From: CBDFKJ01 sp965248805
GTDB taxonomy: Bacteria; Pseudomonadota; Alphaproteobacteria; UBA6615
Reading direction: 5' to 3'
NCBI GenBank assembly: GCA_965248805.1
Contig: CBDFKJ010000009.1
Location: 1,984,001-2,048,000, forward strand
DNA: 64,000 nt
Of this stretch, positions 10,003 through 17,936 are shown in pieces (positions within the stretch are counted from its first letter, which is position 1; every line of letters starts with the position of its first letter). Position numbers and translations under genes: made by a program. A model generated the notes under the pieces. It did no database searches. It had not been told where the DNA came from and was given only the letters and a program-made list of their open reading frames with translations.

Positions 10003-10162
10003 CGTGTTTCTGCGGGCTCTTGGGATCCGCGACGACCGCGCGCAATCGCTGACGGTCGCCGGCGGATAGGGTGAAGGAGATTCCACTGCGCATGCGCCAG
10101 ATTCGCATACCACAGCAAAATACGGAATCCCAATTCGGACTCTTTCGTTCCAATCAATCCAC
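10003..10162 (-). mobile_element. IS630 5' fragment
   Basis: Leftward remnant corresponding to the first ~160 bases of the complete IS630 at 55538, ending at the terminal GTGGATTGATTGG and the TA at 10163-10164. The rest of this copy is missing, the cut being exactly at the right end of IS5 copy 2. The 3' part is not found beyond copy 1, so a deletion accompanied the IS5 insertions. Confidence 0.8.
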
Positions 10163-10217
10163 TAGATAGCGGGGACCGAGAATAAAAGTCGGCCGTTTGT
10201 GTTAGGAGGAGGAGAAG

Positions 10218-10451
10218 TTGACCTATCCGCATGCCATCGTTATCGTCGCCGCCGTCGTTGCGGCCGCCGTGTACTTCGACAAGAACGCCGACGCACAGGC
10301 GACCGGAGCGTGGGTCTCGATCACTGCGTCCCAGGGCCAACAGGGCGGCAGCGTTGCCTGGGCCGTTCACAGCACAGGTTCCGTGAAGCGTTGCGCGCCG
10401 GAGCCCGATGGCCTGTTCTGTCGTGAGGCGCCTTTCAAGGGAGACCGGTGA
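10218..10451 (+). CDS. Small exported protein of unknown function
   Basis: 77 residues from TTG 10218, behind a strong GGAGGAGGAG ribosome-binding site. The N-terminal segment AIVIVAAVVAAAVYF is a signal peptide or membrane anchor, cleavage plausible after ADAQA. The mature part has two Cys (KRCAPEPDGLFCRE), which could form a disulfide. No family recognised. It follows directly on the IS630 end, so its own upstream context may be lost. Confidence 0.5.
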   Translation: MTYPHAIVIVAAVVAAAVYFDKNADAQATGAWVSITASQGQQGGSVAWAVHSTGSVKRCAPEPDGLFCREAPFKGDR

Positions 10452-10625
10452 CGCCCCTGAGGCGCCCGACCGTCGCGCTTGATGGCGGAAACGCCTCGGT
10501 GGGCAGTCCCGTTGCGGTTGAGGATGCGCGATCGCAAGCGGGACGGCGGGGGACCACCGGCGACTAGCGCGCGGCGATTTCCGGCAATCGTTTCACTGCT
10601 CCGGAAAATGCGCTAGACAGCGCTG

Positions 10626-10701
10626 GAGCCCGTAGCTCAGTCGGTAGAGCAGCGGACTTTTAATCCGCGTGTCGTGGGTTCGATTCCCACCGGGCTCGCC
10701 A
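10626..10701 (+). tRNA. tRNA-Lys (UUU anticodon)
   Basis: 76 bases with encoded CCA. Acceptor stem GAGCCCG/CGGGCTC, D arm with AGCTCAGTCGGTAGAGC, anticodon loop CTTTTAA giving UUU, T arm GTGGG-TTCGATT-CCCAC, discriminator G then CCA. Its 3' 47 bases are the left crossover sequence of the integrated element. Confidence 0.97.
10655..10701 (+). repeat. attL core (3' half of tRNA-Lys)
   Basis: 47-base direct repeat matching 45963-46009 except for one base (T10685 versus C45993). It runs from the anticodon stem to the CCA end. Integrating at the tRNA 3' end, the element supplies this copy so that the tRNA stays complete; the right copy is the original chromosomal end. Confidence 0.93.
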
Positions 10702-10706
10702 ATTAA

Positions 10707-10779
10707 ATCAATGACTTAGATGACAGATGCGTCAGTGTTTGATAACTAGTTAGGCAGTTCGATCCGCATTGTTAGGCAG
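10707..10779. promoter_or_regulatory. Left integrase arm-site region
   Basis: Contains ATCAATGACTTA (10707-10718), which recurs inverted at the right end (45887-45898), and two direct copies of GTTAGGCAG (10749-10757 and 10771-10779), the second pair partly inside the integrase 3' end. TTAGGCA also recurs at 45871-45877 and inverted at 45926-45932. Mirror placement next to both attachment cores suggests arm-type integrase or excisionase binding sites. Confidence 0.6.
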
Positions 10780-11769
10780 TTTTGTTCTCGTTCCGAGCTT
10801 TACGATGGCCGCTTTGGCCAGCCGTTTCTGCTCGGCACCGCGCGTGTAAAGTGTGACCATGCTGGCCGTCCGGTGACCGAGAATCGCCATGATCTCGCGA
10901 TCGGTGCAGCCGGCCTCGGCCAGCCTCTTGCCTGCTGTGGGACGCAGGCCGTGGAACTGCAAACCGGTGAGACAGAGACGGGCCAGCTCGCGGCGAAAGA
11001 TCGTTCGGAAGCCGCCGGACGTGTAGGGACGGCCGTCCTGGCGGGTGACGATGTACATGTGCTCGCGCGGGAAGCGGTCGAGCACGGCGGCCAGGTCGGG
11101 GTGGATCGGGATCACCAGTCGCTCGCCAGTCTTGGCCTGCTCGACCGATATCAGCCCGTCCTGAATGTGCCGCCATTGCATCGCCAGCACGTCGCCCTGA
11201 CGCTGTCCGGTGTAGAGGGCCAGTTCGAGCGCCCACATCATGCGCGGGTTGGCCTCGTGGCGGAAGCGTTCAATCGCCACGTCCGGCCACGGCTCGTATC
11301 GGCCGGTTGTTTTGAGCTTCTTGACGCCGCGCACCGGATTGTCCGGGCGCCAGCCGCGGTCGACCGCCCAGCCCATCAGGATCGACGCGATTTGCAGCGC
11401 GGAGTTCGCCGCGCGCGGCGTGTCGGCCATGTTGTCGCGGAGCTCGTAGAGCCAGGCGCGGTCGGCGTCTTCGACTGCCAGATCGCCGAAACCACGCCCC
11501 AGAAGGTCGAGATAGATCATGTAGCCGCGCCGTGTCGCCGGCGTGCGCCGCTGAAACTCAGGGCTGGCCTTGTAGCGCGCGATCAGGTCGCCCAGCGAGC
11601 CGGGGATCGTGTCGTCCCGCCAGCCCTCCATCGTGGCGTTGATCTCCAGAACCCGCTTGGCGCGCGCGTTCGGCTCGTCCGGCAGGCGCTCGCGTGTGAG
11701 GCGGTGATACCAGTAGATGCGCCCCTTGACGCGATAACGGTTAACGTGGCGCAACCTGATACCCTGCAT
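10750..11769 (-). CDS. int: Phage tyrosine integrase
   Basis: 339 residues. N-terminal SAM-like core-binding domain, C-terminal catalytic domain with box I Arg in LALYTGQRQGDVL, a Lys in QAKTGERLVIP, box II H-x-x-R as FHGLRPTAG, the second His in ILGHRTASM and the nucleophile Tyr in VTLYTRGA. It recombines attP with the tRNA-Lys site. Position immediately inside attL, reading toward it, is typical. Its start overlaps the end of the HTH gene by 29 bases, so the two were co-translated before the HTH gene was split. Confidence 0.95.
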   Translation of the reverse strand: MQGIRLRHVNRYRVKGRIYWYHRLTRERLPDEPNARAKRVLEINATMEGWRDDTIPGSLGDLIARYKASPEFQRRTPATRRGYMIYLDLLGRGFGDLAVEDADRAWLYELRDNMADTPRAANSALQIASILMGWAVDRGWRPDNPVRGVKKLKTTGRYEPWPDVAIERFRHEANPRMMWALELALYTGQRQGDVLAMQWRHIQDGLISVEQAKTGERLVIPIHPDLAAVLDRFPREHMYIVTRQDGRPYTSGGFRTIFRRELARLCLTGLQFHGLRPTAGKRLAEAGCTDREIMAILGHRTASMVTLYTRGAEQKRLAKAAIVKLGTRTKLPNNADRTA

Positions 11770-11945
11770 CGATCAGCCTCCGGCGAACCTCGCTGGCCAG
11801 TGACTGTGGGGCATTTCCAGTGAGCCGATCAACCGCCCTGTCGAGAGCGCGGCGGTCATAGAGCTTGCGTCCACCTATCCTGATCGGTTCTGGAAACGGA
11901 TCGCCAATGCGGCTTTCCAACATGCCGACGCTCACGCCGACATAG

Positions 11946-13399
11946 CAGCCCGTTGACGAAGTCCGGCGTGTCTGATTCTGTCTGAACATAGAGATTTAGA
12001 CGGGCGTCGTGCGATGGCATTGAGACGACAGAGCGAGGTTCAGGGTGACCTCGTGGTGACATGGGCGGAGATGCCGCGTTCGCCTGGACACGCGTTTTCC
12101 GACCGGCTGCATGAGTTGCTGACCGAGTCTGGCTTTGACGGCTTCGTGGAGGCGACGTGCAAGCCATACTACGCACCTCGGATGGGGGCTCCTTCGCTGC
12201 CGCCGGGGCGTTATTTCCGGATGCACATGATCGGCTATTTCGAGGGCATCGGCAGCGAGCGCGGCATCGCTTGGCGCTGTTCGGATTCGCTGTCGCTTCG
12301 CGCGTTTCTGCGGTTGGCGAACCGGGACAAGGTTCCCGATCATTCCTGGTTGTCGAAGACGCGCGGCCGGCTGCCGCACGAGGTCCATGAAAAGGTTTTC
12401 GACTGGGTTCTGGCTCTCGTCGCCGCGCGCGGTCTGGTGAAGGGCGAGCGGATCGGCGTCGACGGCTCGACGATGGAAGCCAACGCCGCCCTGCGAGCCA
12501 TCGTGCGGCGCGATAGCGGCGAGACCTATCGCGAGATGCTGACGCAAATGGCGAAGGAGAGTGGCGTCGAAACGCCGACGATCGACGACCTCGTCCGGCT
12601 CGATCGCCGGCGGAAGGGCAAGAAGCTTTCGAACAAGGATTGGACGAGCCCGACCGATCCTGATGCGAAGATCGCGCGGATGAAGGACGGCACCACGCAT
12701 CTGGCCTACAAGCCCGAGCACGCGGTCGATCTCGACACCGGCGTCATCGTTGCGGCACCGATCTATCCAGCCGATGAAGGCGACACGACGACTTTGCCTG
12801 GGACGCTGGAGGCGGCCGCGCGCAACCTCGCCGAGGTCGGCCTGGCTCCAACACGGGCAGAGCCCTGCAGTCTCGTTGGCGACAAGGGCTATCATTCACG
12901 CGAGGGGCTGAAAGACCTCGACGGCGGCGTCTGGAAAACGCGGATCTCCGAGCCGGAGCCCGCCAACGGCTATCTGCGCTGGCATGGCGACCAGGCGGCA
13001 CGTCAGGCTGTCTACGCCAACCGGGCGCGATTGAAGTCCGGCGTCGCGCGGAACGCCATGCGCAGGCGCGGTGAGATGGTCGAGCGCAGCTTCGCCCATG
13101 TCCTCGACCGTGGCGGCATGCGCCGCGCGTTGCTGCGGGCGCGCGAGAACGTCCACAAACGCTACCTGATCCATGTCGCCGGGTTCAATCTCGGCATTCT
13201 GATGCGCGCGCTGTTCGGATCAGGCACGCCGAGGGAGGCTGCGAGTGCAAAGAGCACCCTTTTGTTCGTTATTCAGTTCGATGCTGCCCTGGCGATCGCC
13301 ATCGTGGCGAACATCGAAGGCAAACCAGCCATGCTCGTTATCATCATCATCGTCGCCCCCGAAACCGATTGATCAAAGCGCGACTTCATCACCGGGCTG
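11946..13399 (+). mobile_element. IS1182-like element (intact)
   Basis: 1454 bases. Imperfect terminal inverted repeats CAGCCCGTTGACGAAGT and CAGCCCGGTGATGAAGT, 4-base target duplication ATAG (11942-11945 and 13400-13403). One transposase gene. A decayed relative lies at 57867-59289. Family name is assigned from the protein type and is provisional. Confidence 0.88.
12014..13372 (+). CDS. IS1182-like DDE transposase
   Basis: 452 residues. N-terminal DUF772-like helical region (LPPGRYFRMHMIGYFEG, LSLRAFLRLANRDKVPDHS), then DDE core: GVDGSTMEANAA (D), VGDKGYHSRE (D) and RGEMVERSFAHV (E). Frame intact, so this copy may be active, unlike the copy at 57.9 kb. Confidence 0.9.
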   Translation: MALRRQSEVQGDLVVTWAEMPRSPGHAFSDRLHELLTESGFDGFVEATCKPYYAPRMGAPSLPPGRYFRMHMIGYFEGIGSERGIAWRCSDSLSLRAFLRLANRDKVPDHSWLSKTRGRLPHEVHEKVFDWVLALVAARGLVKGERIGVDGSTMEANAALRAIVRRDSGETYREMLTQMAKESGVETPTIDDLVRLDRRRKGKKLSNKDWTSPTDPDAKIARMKDGTTHLAYKPEHAVDLDTGVIVAAPIYPADEGDTTTLPGTLEAAARNLAEVGLAPTRAEPCSLVGDKGYHSREGLKDLDGGVWKTRISEPEPANGYLRWHGDQAARQAVYANRARLKSGVARNAMRRRGEMVERSFAHVLDRGGMRRALLRARENVHKRYLIHVAGFNLGILMRALFGSGTPREAASAKSTLLFVIQFDAALAIAIVANIEGKPAMLVIIIIVAPETD

Positions 13400-13517
13400 A
13401 TAGGCCGCCGCCTGCTCGCGCGATAGCAGCCGGGGCCAGTCCGGGAGATCGCTGAGGTCGGAGCGGCGCGCGGTCATCGCCGAAATTCCGTCGCTGCGAC
13501 GCGCGAGGCCGTCATGG

Positions 13518-13745
13518 CTACCCACCCACTCCCGAGGGCCGTATCGCGTCTCTGTGCGTCGTGCACGACGCGGAAACGGCATTCCATTCGCGGATCACTC
13601 TGTCGCCATCGCCCATGAGCGCATCAATGAACTTCCGCTTCGCGGAGTTGAACTGGTTGCGGCACCCGGCCGAGCAGAACCGCTTGGCATAGGCGCCGCG
13701 CCTTGCCGGCGCGAACTCCACCGTGCACCAGGGGCATTCCGTCAT
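13518..13745 (-). CDS. Small zinc-finger-like phage protein
   Basis: 75 residues from ATG 13745. Cys pattern CPWC ... FCSAGC with a following basic helix (RNQFNSAKRK) suggests a small zinc ribbon. Not assigned to a function. Last gene of the leftward early operon before the HTH gene; its end lies 40 bases upstream of the HTH start. Confidence 0.6.
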   Translation of the reverse strand: MTECPWCTVEFAPARRGAYAKRFCSAGCRNQFNSAKRKFIDALMGDGDRVIREWNAVSASCTTHRDAIRPSGVGG

Positions 13746-13776
13746 TGCGGGTACTCGTGCTGGCCGAGCATCGCCA

Positions 13777-14346
13777 CTATGCTGCCTTGGGGATGTACCA
13801 CCACGATTCCAAAGCATCGGCATGGTGCAGCTTGGCCTCGCCCTCGCGGCGAAGGCGATTGACGTTGAACATGGCATCCGCTTCGGTCAGGTGATCGAGT
13901 AGAACATATTCCGGTTCCGTATCCGATGAGTGGGCTACGGGATATCGCGATTGCAGGGCCGGGAACAGGTCGTCCTGCTCGGTTTCGATGCCGTCACTCT
14001 CGAACTTGTCCTCCGGCACATCTGCCAGCTTTTGCCACTGGCTGGATTGATCCTTGGACACGCCAAGATCGTTCAAAGTCGTGGCGCGCGACTTTGATTT
14101 GCTGCGGCGGTCACCGCCCCGGCCTTCTCGGGTACCGCGTTGTTCCATCTCCTTGAGCAGTTGCCCCACGCGGCGCTCGGCGCGTATGCGAATCGCGATG
14201 CACTTGCGCTCCGATTCCATGTCGTTGGCCTGTCGGCAGTAGTGCTCCAGGGCCATCGCCTTGTCGCGGATATCCTTGATTTCATCCATGGCATAGCACT
14301 CGGCGATCGCACGGCACATTCCGTCGTAGCGGACAAGCTCACTCAA
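13777..14346 (-). CDS. Conserved phage/plasmid protein, coiled-coil helical
   Basis: About 189 residues. I choose TTG 14346 as start: GGAAGG lies just upstream and the codon sits inside the stop of the preceding gene (14339). The protein opens LSELVRYDGMCRAIAE, then a long charged helix (IKDIRDKAMALEHYCRQ, RIRAERRVGQLLKEME) and a basic low-complexity stretch RGGDRRSKSKSR before a helix-turn-like region. This type recurs in proteobacterial phages near DNA-binding genes, with no known role; a ParB-like or replication-linked job is only a guess. Confidence 0.65.
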   Translation of the reverse strand: MSELVRYDGMCRAIAECYAMDEIKDIRDKAMALEHYCRQANDMESERKCIAIRIRAERRVGQLLKEMEQRGTREGRGGDRRSKSKSRATTLNDLGVSKDQSSQWQKLADVPEDKFESDGIETEQDDLFPALQSRYPVAHSSDTEPEYVLLDHLTEADAMFNVNRLRREGEAKLHHADALESWWYIPKAA

Positions 14347-14902
14347 CGTCCCGCCCTTCCTTGACCTCGGCCACTGGCACGTCGAGCACGGACACGCCAG
14401 ACTCACCAATGAGCGCGTTAAGCTGCTCGCGCAGGGTGGCGAGATTGCGCCGCACGATTTCCACGCGGCCTCTCGGCACGAGGCACTCATCACCGAGCTC
14501 TGTCATGCCGGTGACACCGCCCGCTTCCATAACGACGAGGTAGCGGCGGCGTTCCTGGAATGGCGTCGGCGCGGGAAGCGCGGGCTGAGCCGCATGTTGC
14601 TCAAGCACGTCGAGCACCCATTGGCGGAAGGCCTTGGCCCTCGTGGTGCGCGCGAACATGGCGATCAGGTGAGCGCCGCGCGGGGAGAAGATGCGCACCC
14701 GCGAGCGCCCGTGGCGGATCACCGCTGTCATGGCGGGCGTGAATTCGTCACGGTGGCGCTTGTGGATGTCAGAAATCGCGCGTCTGTCACGTGCGCCCAA
14801 CGCGTCCGCAATTTGCGGACTCGTCAGCCACGGCGCGCCGTCGCGGTCGATGATGGAAAGGTCGGTGTCCTGAAAGCGGACGGTCTTGGGGAGAGTGTTC
14901 AT
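14339..14902 (-). CDS. Bro-N/KilA-type phage antirepressor-like protein
   Basis: 187 residues from ATG 14902. The first ~110 residues read as a Bro-N domain (VRFQDTDLSIIDRDGAPWL, ALGARDRRAISDI, SPRGAHLIAMFARTTRAKAF, FRQWVLDVLE), as in P22 Ant and baculovirus Bro proteins that bind DNA or inactivate repressors. The rest is a variable helical tail. Upstream (14941-15107) are three copies of a GTTCTTAA element, perhaps its operator. Member of the leftward early cluster, coupled to the gene at 13777-14346. Confidence 0.75.
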   Translation of the reverse strand: MNTLPKTVRFQDTDLSIIDRDGAPWLTSPQIADALGARDRRAISDIHKRHRDEFTPAMTAVIRHGRSRVRIFSPRGAHLIAMFARTTRAKAFRQWVLDVLEQHAAQPALPAPTPFQERRRYLVVMEAGGVTGMTELGDECLVPRGRVEIVRRNLATLREQLNALIGESGVSVLDVPVAEVKEGRDVE

Positions 14903-14940
14903 GCTTGTCGCTCCTGTGGCAGCAATTGCCGGAGCGACAC

Positions 14941-15107
14941 GAGTTCTTAAGCCAATGGCGCTCCGGGGGTTAAGAACCCTCCACAGGGCGGGCCGACGCC
15001 TTTTAGGCCGAAGCCCTGGACATGAGCGCCGCCCCCGGAACATGGGCATGAAAAAGCCGCCTGTCTCACGGGGGCGGTAAACCGCCTGCGGGGAGTTCTT
15101 AAGCTCC
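14941..15107. promoter_or_regulatory. Triple GTTCTTAA repeat upstream of the antirepressor gene
   Basis: GAGTTCTTAAG at 14941-14951, the inverse in GGGTTAAGAACCC at 14967-14979 (itself a 5+5 inverted repeat), and GGAGTTCTTAAGCTCC at 15092-15107. All lie in the 236-base non-coding space upstream of the leftward gene starting at 14902. Repeated, partly palindromic sites suggest a protein-binding region; the binder is unknown. Confidence 0.5.
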
Positions 15108-15138
15108 ACCACCATGCTGCGCTCGCCGGTAACCATTG

Positions 15139-15450
15139 TCAATCGGCCGCCATGTGTTCGTCATGGTCCGCAACAGCAGAGCGCGCCGGCGGCGCAAGCT
15201 CGTAGCGGTGGACCGGCTGTGGCTGGGACCGCTCAGCGAGCGCCCGCGCGATGTCTTCGGTGGTCGGCGTGAGGCAATAGACCGACGCGGGTGAATAGAA
15301 CTGCGTGGCGACAATGCTGTCGGCGGTGTGAACATCGAGGCGGAGGAACGAAGCGCCGGCGATCTCCTGCTCGGTGACGTATCCGGCCAGGCGCCGATGG
15401 CCCATCAGCTCCAGGATGGCCCAGTCTTCAAACTTCGTTTTTGCGGTCAT
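15139..15450 (-). CDS. Conserved phage protein of unknown function
   Basis: 103 residues opening with KFEDWAILELMGHRRLAGYV and containing TPTTEDIARALAERSQPQPVH. This wording is shared by a family found in many proteobacterial prophages; no function is known to me. The next upstream gene ends inside its start (4-base overlap at 15447-15450), so it belongs to the tight leftward early operon 16925 to 13518. Confidence 0.75.
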   Translation of the reverse strand: MTAKTKFEDWAILELMGHRRLAGYVTEQEIAGASFLRLDVHTADSIVATQFYSPASVYCLTPTTEDIARALAERSQPQPVHRYELAPPARSAVADHDEHMAAD

Positions 15451-15788
15451 CCTGCACCCGCTTCCAGTTCCTTGCGTCGCGCGGCCTCGGCTTGCCTGAG
15501 CGTCGCCTGCTGATCATCCGACAGTGCTTCGTAGTGCCCGCGGTTCTCCATCTGGAAGTCGCTGATGGCGATGCCGGTGGGCGCGCTCGCGTAGGCACCC
15601 ATCGCTCGTGTGACGAACGCTTCGGACGGCAAATCCGATGTCGCATTTTTCGCATCGCGCGCGGGCGGTACCGCGGCGCCCTGCGACGCCGCCGCAGTGG
15701 CGCGTGATACGTGGTTTCGCCCGCGCAGGGATTGTGAGGCGGCCCAGTAGGCGCGCATCAGGGTGTCGAGGTCGACGGTCGCGCTCAT
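15447..15788 (-). CDS. Hypothetical early phage protein
   Basis: 113 residues, hydrophilic, mostly helical, with a charged C terminus (QATLRQAEAARRKELEAG). No family recognised. Overlaps both neighbours by 4 bases, which supports it as a real cistron of the leftward operon. Confidence 0.6.
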   Translation of the reverse strand: MSATVDLDTLMRAYWAASQSLRGRNHVSRATAAASQGAAVPPARDAKNATSDLPSEAFVTRAMGAYASAPTGIAISDFQMENRGHYEALSDDQQATLRQAEAARRKELEAGAG

Positions 15789-16162
15789 GCGCCATCTCCC
15801 GTCGCCCTGGCGATGGCGGCGCGGTTGGCGTCGATCAGGGCGTTGTACTCGGCCAGTCCTTTGCCTTCCGCTGGGTCAGTAATTTCTCCGGCACTGTTCG
15901 TGATGCTGTCGTAGATGACGTCGCGCTCGGCGATCAGCGTCCGGTTGCTCGCCTTCAGCGCCTCCAGCATCTCGGGCGCGGCCGCGATCAGGCAGGCGTT
16001 GGCTTCGACGGTGGTTTTCTCCGAGACATAGCCACACAGTGCGACGAGATGCGTGTCACCACCGGCACTGATGAATTGCGGCTGCCCCCAGTCGCTTCGG
16101 GTTGCGCACCAAGGCCCCGGGGTGTGCGCTGCCATCATGCCGCCTCTTTCGGTAGCGGTCAT
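15785..16162 (-). CDS. Phage protein of the HTPGPW type
   Basis: 125 residues (or 116 from the ATG before MAAHTPGPW). The pattern HTPGPW ... EANACLIAAAPEMLEALK is characteristic of a widespread small phage protein family without known function. Four-base overlaps with both neighbours. Confidence 0.75.
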   Translation of the reverse strand: MTATERGGMMAAHTPGPWCATRSDWGQPQFISAGGDTHLVALCGYVSEKTTVEANACLIAAAPEMLEALKASNRTLIAERDVIYDSITNSAGEITDPAEGKGLAEYNALIDANRAAIARATGDGA

Positions 16163-16617
16163 GACGACGCCTCCGCGTTGCTATGACCACGGTCATCGGG
16201 GTGCTGATCGCCGTATCGCTTGCGAATGGCGGCCTCTAACTCGTCGGACAGCTCCGCCGCCCGGAGAAACCGCCCTGGCGCTTTGTCACCCCAAACCTCG
16301 GGCGTGTAGACCGCGCCCTGGTCTTTGAGCACGAGCCCGCTGAGCAGGTCTCGGCGACTGTCCCATCCCCGCTGCTTCATTTCGTTCGCCACATTGCGCA
16401 GGAGCGTTCCGGCTTCCTTCAGCGAGGCACCGTTCGGCAGCGTGACGATTACCGGGTCCGGTGTCTTGCCGGAGATGTAATGCGAGACGAAGCCCACGAT
16501 GTAGCCGCCGGACGCGGCCAGCACTGCCACCGTTGCACTGACGCGATCCGGCAACCACACGGCGAGCGCCAGCAGCGCCAGCATAGGCGCGGCCGCGACG
16601 ACCATTCGACCCATCAC
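16159..16617 (-). CDS. Small membrane protein of the early operon
   Basis: 152 residues. Two hydrophobic segments at the N terminus (VVAAAPMLALLALAVWL and SATVAVLAASGGYIVGFV) followed by a soluble helical domain ending in charged helices. Not a recognised family. Its place in an immunity-region operon would fit a superinfection-exclusion or similar membrane function, but this is only inference. Confidence 0.55.
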   Translation of the reverse strand: MMGRMVVAAAPMLALLALAVWLPDRVSATVAVLAASGGYIVGFVSHYISGKTPDPVIVTLPNGASLKEAGTLLRNVANEMKQRGWDSRRDLLSGLVLKDQGAVYTPEVWGDKAPGRFLRAAELSDELEAAIRKRYGDQHPDDRGHSNAEASS

Positions 16618-16925
16618 GCGGCCTCTTTCTCGTGCGGGAACGCCGCCGCGCCCATCGCCAGCACGTATTCCGCCTCACGCTGGCGCTCGAACCACTCTCT
16701 GCGCAGCATCACCTCGTCGTCGACGACCACCGCGTCCCACGCGGCGCTGACGCCCAGCAGGCGCTCGCCCGGCTTGAGCCACGACCACGCGTGGACCTGG
16801 GCTAGCGCTTCGCCCGCCGATGCGGCCCAGAAGGGCGTGACCTCAAGATCGCCGTCGAGGTTGATCCAGTCGACGTAGAAGCGCTTCGGGAGATGGTCGA
16901 TGTTGTGGTCGGAGGTGGCGAGCAT
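16614..16925 (-). CDS. First gene of the leftward early operon, unknown function
   Basis: 103 residues from ATG 16925, chosen because GGGAGGAA lies just upstream and the longer frame would run into the operator region. Opens MLATSDHNIDHLPKRFYVDW and has no recognised domain. Two repressor-type operators lie 45-93 bases upstream. Confidence 0.6.
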   Translation of the reverse strand: MLATSDHNIDHLPKRFYVDWINLDGDLEVTPFWAASAGEALAQVHAWSWLKPGERLLGVSAAWDAVVVDDEVMLRREWFERQREAEYVLAMGAAAFPHEKEAA

Positions 16926-16969
16926 GGGTTCCTCCCTCGTGGGCGACAGTGGCCGCACGCGGAGGTTTA

Positions 16970-17018
16970 TTGCATGTTATGCAATAACAGTCAACGCAGG
17001 ACATTGCGTATTATGCAA
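16970..17018. promoter_or_regulatory. Two CI-type operators, leftward early promoter
   Basis: TTGCATGTTATGCAA (16970-16984) and TTGCGTATTATGCAA (17004-17018), centres 34 bases apart (about three helix turns). Both fit TTGCR-N5-YGCAA, the pattern also found twice beside the repressor gene (20168-20182, 20225-20239). Inferred operators controlling the 16925-13518 operon. Confidence 0.7.
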
Positions 17019-17609
17019 TTCCTTTACACCGAGGGCAGACAACCCCCGCGGGTGCTCGCTTCAACCAGCCGGCTCTTTTGTGGGCGCCTGTTGGTCAGCG
17101 GCCCGCTCATCAGGAACCAACGGTAAGTTGTTGGCGCGTTTTGTTTCGATCTCGTCAACGGTCTTCTCAATGGCCAGAAAACGCGTTGCCGTCGAGGGAT
17201 GGGTTGAGCCTGAAAGATGGATCGCTTGCGGATGCGATAGACCCATGCGGCGCCAGAACGACGCCGCGTTGGCGATATCGAAACCTGCCCGAGCGGTGTG
17301 GTAGACGCCCACATAATCTGCCTCCGCCTCGAAGTCCTGCGAAAACGCGCCGGCACCGATTTGCGATCCAAGATTGGTTACATCGACGCCCGTAAGGCCG
17401 GTGAGCACGGCCCCGAATATTGCACCGATTAACGCATTACCTTGTCTTGATGCGATGTGACCGCGGGTATTGTGGGCCAATTCATGCCCAAGAACCAGCG
17501 CCACCTCTTCGTCAGTTTCGGCAAACCGAAGCATACCGGTTGTGATGTAAACACCTTGAACCGCTCCGGGTTTGGCGGAGGCTCCAACTCTTGAGAAAGT
17601 GGAGCCATT

Positions 17610-17936
17610 ATGAGCAAGACAAGGAACAGGTTTTCTTCTGAGGTTCGCGCCCGTGCGGTGCGGATGGTTGTGGATCACGAGGGCGAACACGCCTCGCGTT
17701 GGGCGGCTGTTTCCTCGATAGCTGGGAAGATCGGCTGCACGGCGCAGACACTCAATGAGTGGGTGAAGAGGTTCGAGCGCGATAGCGGCGTGCGCGCCGG
17801 CGTCCCCAGCGAGGTCGCCGAGCGGCTGAAAGCCCTGGAGCGGGAGAACCGCGACCTCCGGCAGGTCAACGAGATCCTGCGCAAGGCGAGCGCCTATTTT
17901 GCCCAGGCGGAGCTCGACCGCCGGTTCAAGCCATGA
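17610..17936 (+). CDS. IS3 OrfA (HTH, leucine-zipper)
   Basis: 108 residues. Transposase_8 type HTH (FSSEVRARAVRMVVDHEG, ...TLNEWVKRFE) then a leucine-zipper-like helix (LKALERENRDLRQVNEILRK). Binds the IS ends; joined to OrfB by frameshifting in this family. Confidence 0.92.
   Translation: MSKTRNRFSSEVRARAVRMVVDHEGEHASRWAAVSSIAGKIGCTAQTLNEWVKRFERDSGVRAGVPSEVAERLKALERENRDLRQVNEILRKASAYFAQAELDRRFKP

Larger units (their letters stand above)
11741..13477 (-). pseudogene. AlpA/excisionase-like HTH gene split by an IS
   Basis: Two pieces flank the IS at 11946-13399: the N terminus (13400-13477, MTARRSDL ... SREQAAAY) and the C terminus (11741-11941, VGVSVGMLESRIGDP...). Removing the IS and one ATAG copy joins gcc-tat-gtc in frame, giving AAAYVGVSVGMLE and a 93-residue protein with a MerR-type winged HTH like that of recombination directionality factors. 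Directly upstream of and overlapping int, the usual place of an excisionase. With it split, excision is probably lost. The domain is clear; the excisionase role is inferred from context. Confidence 0.8.
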
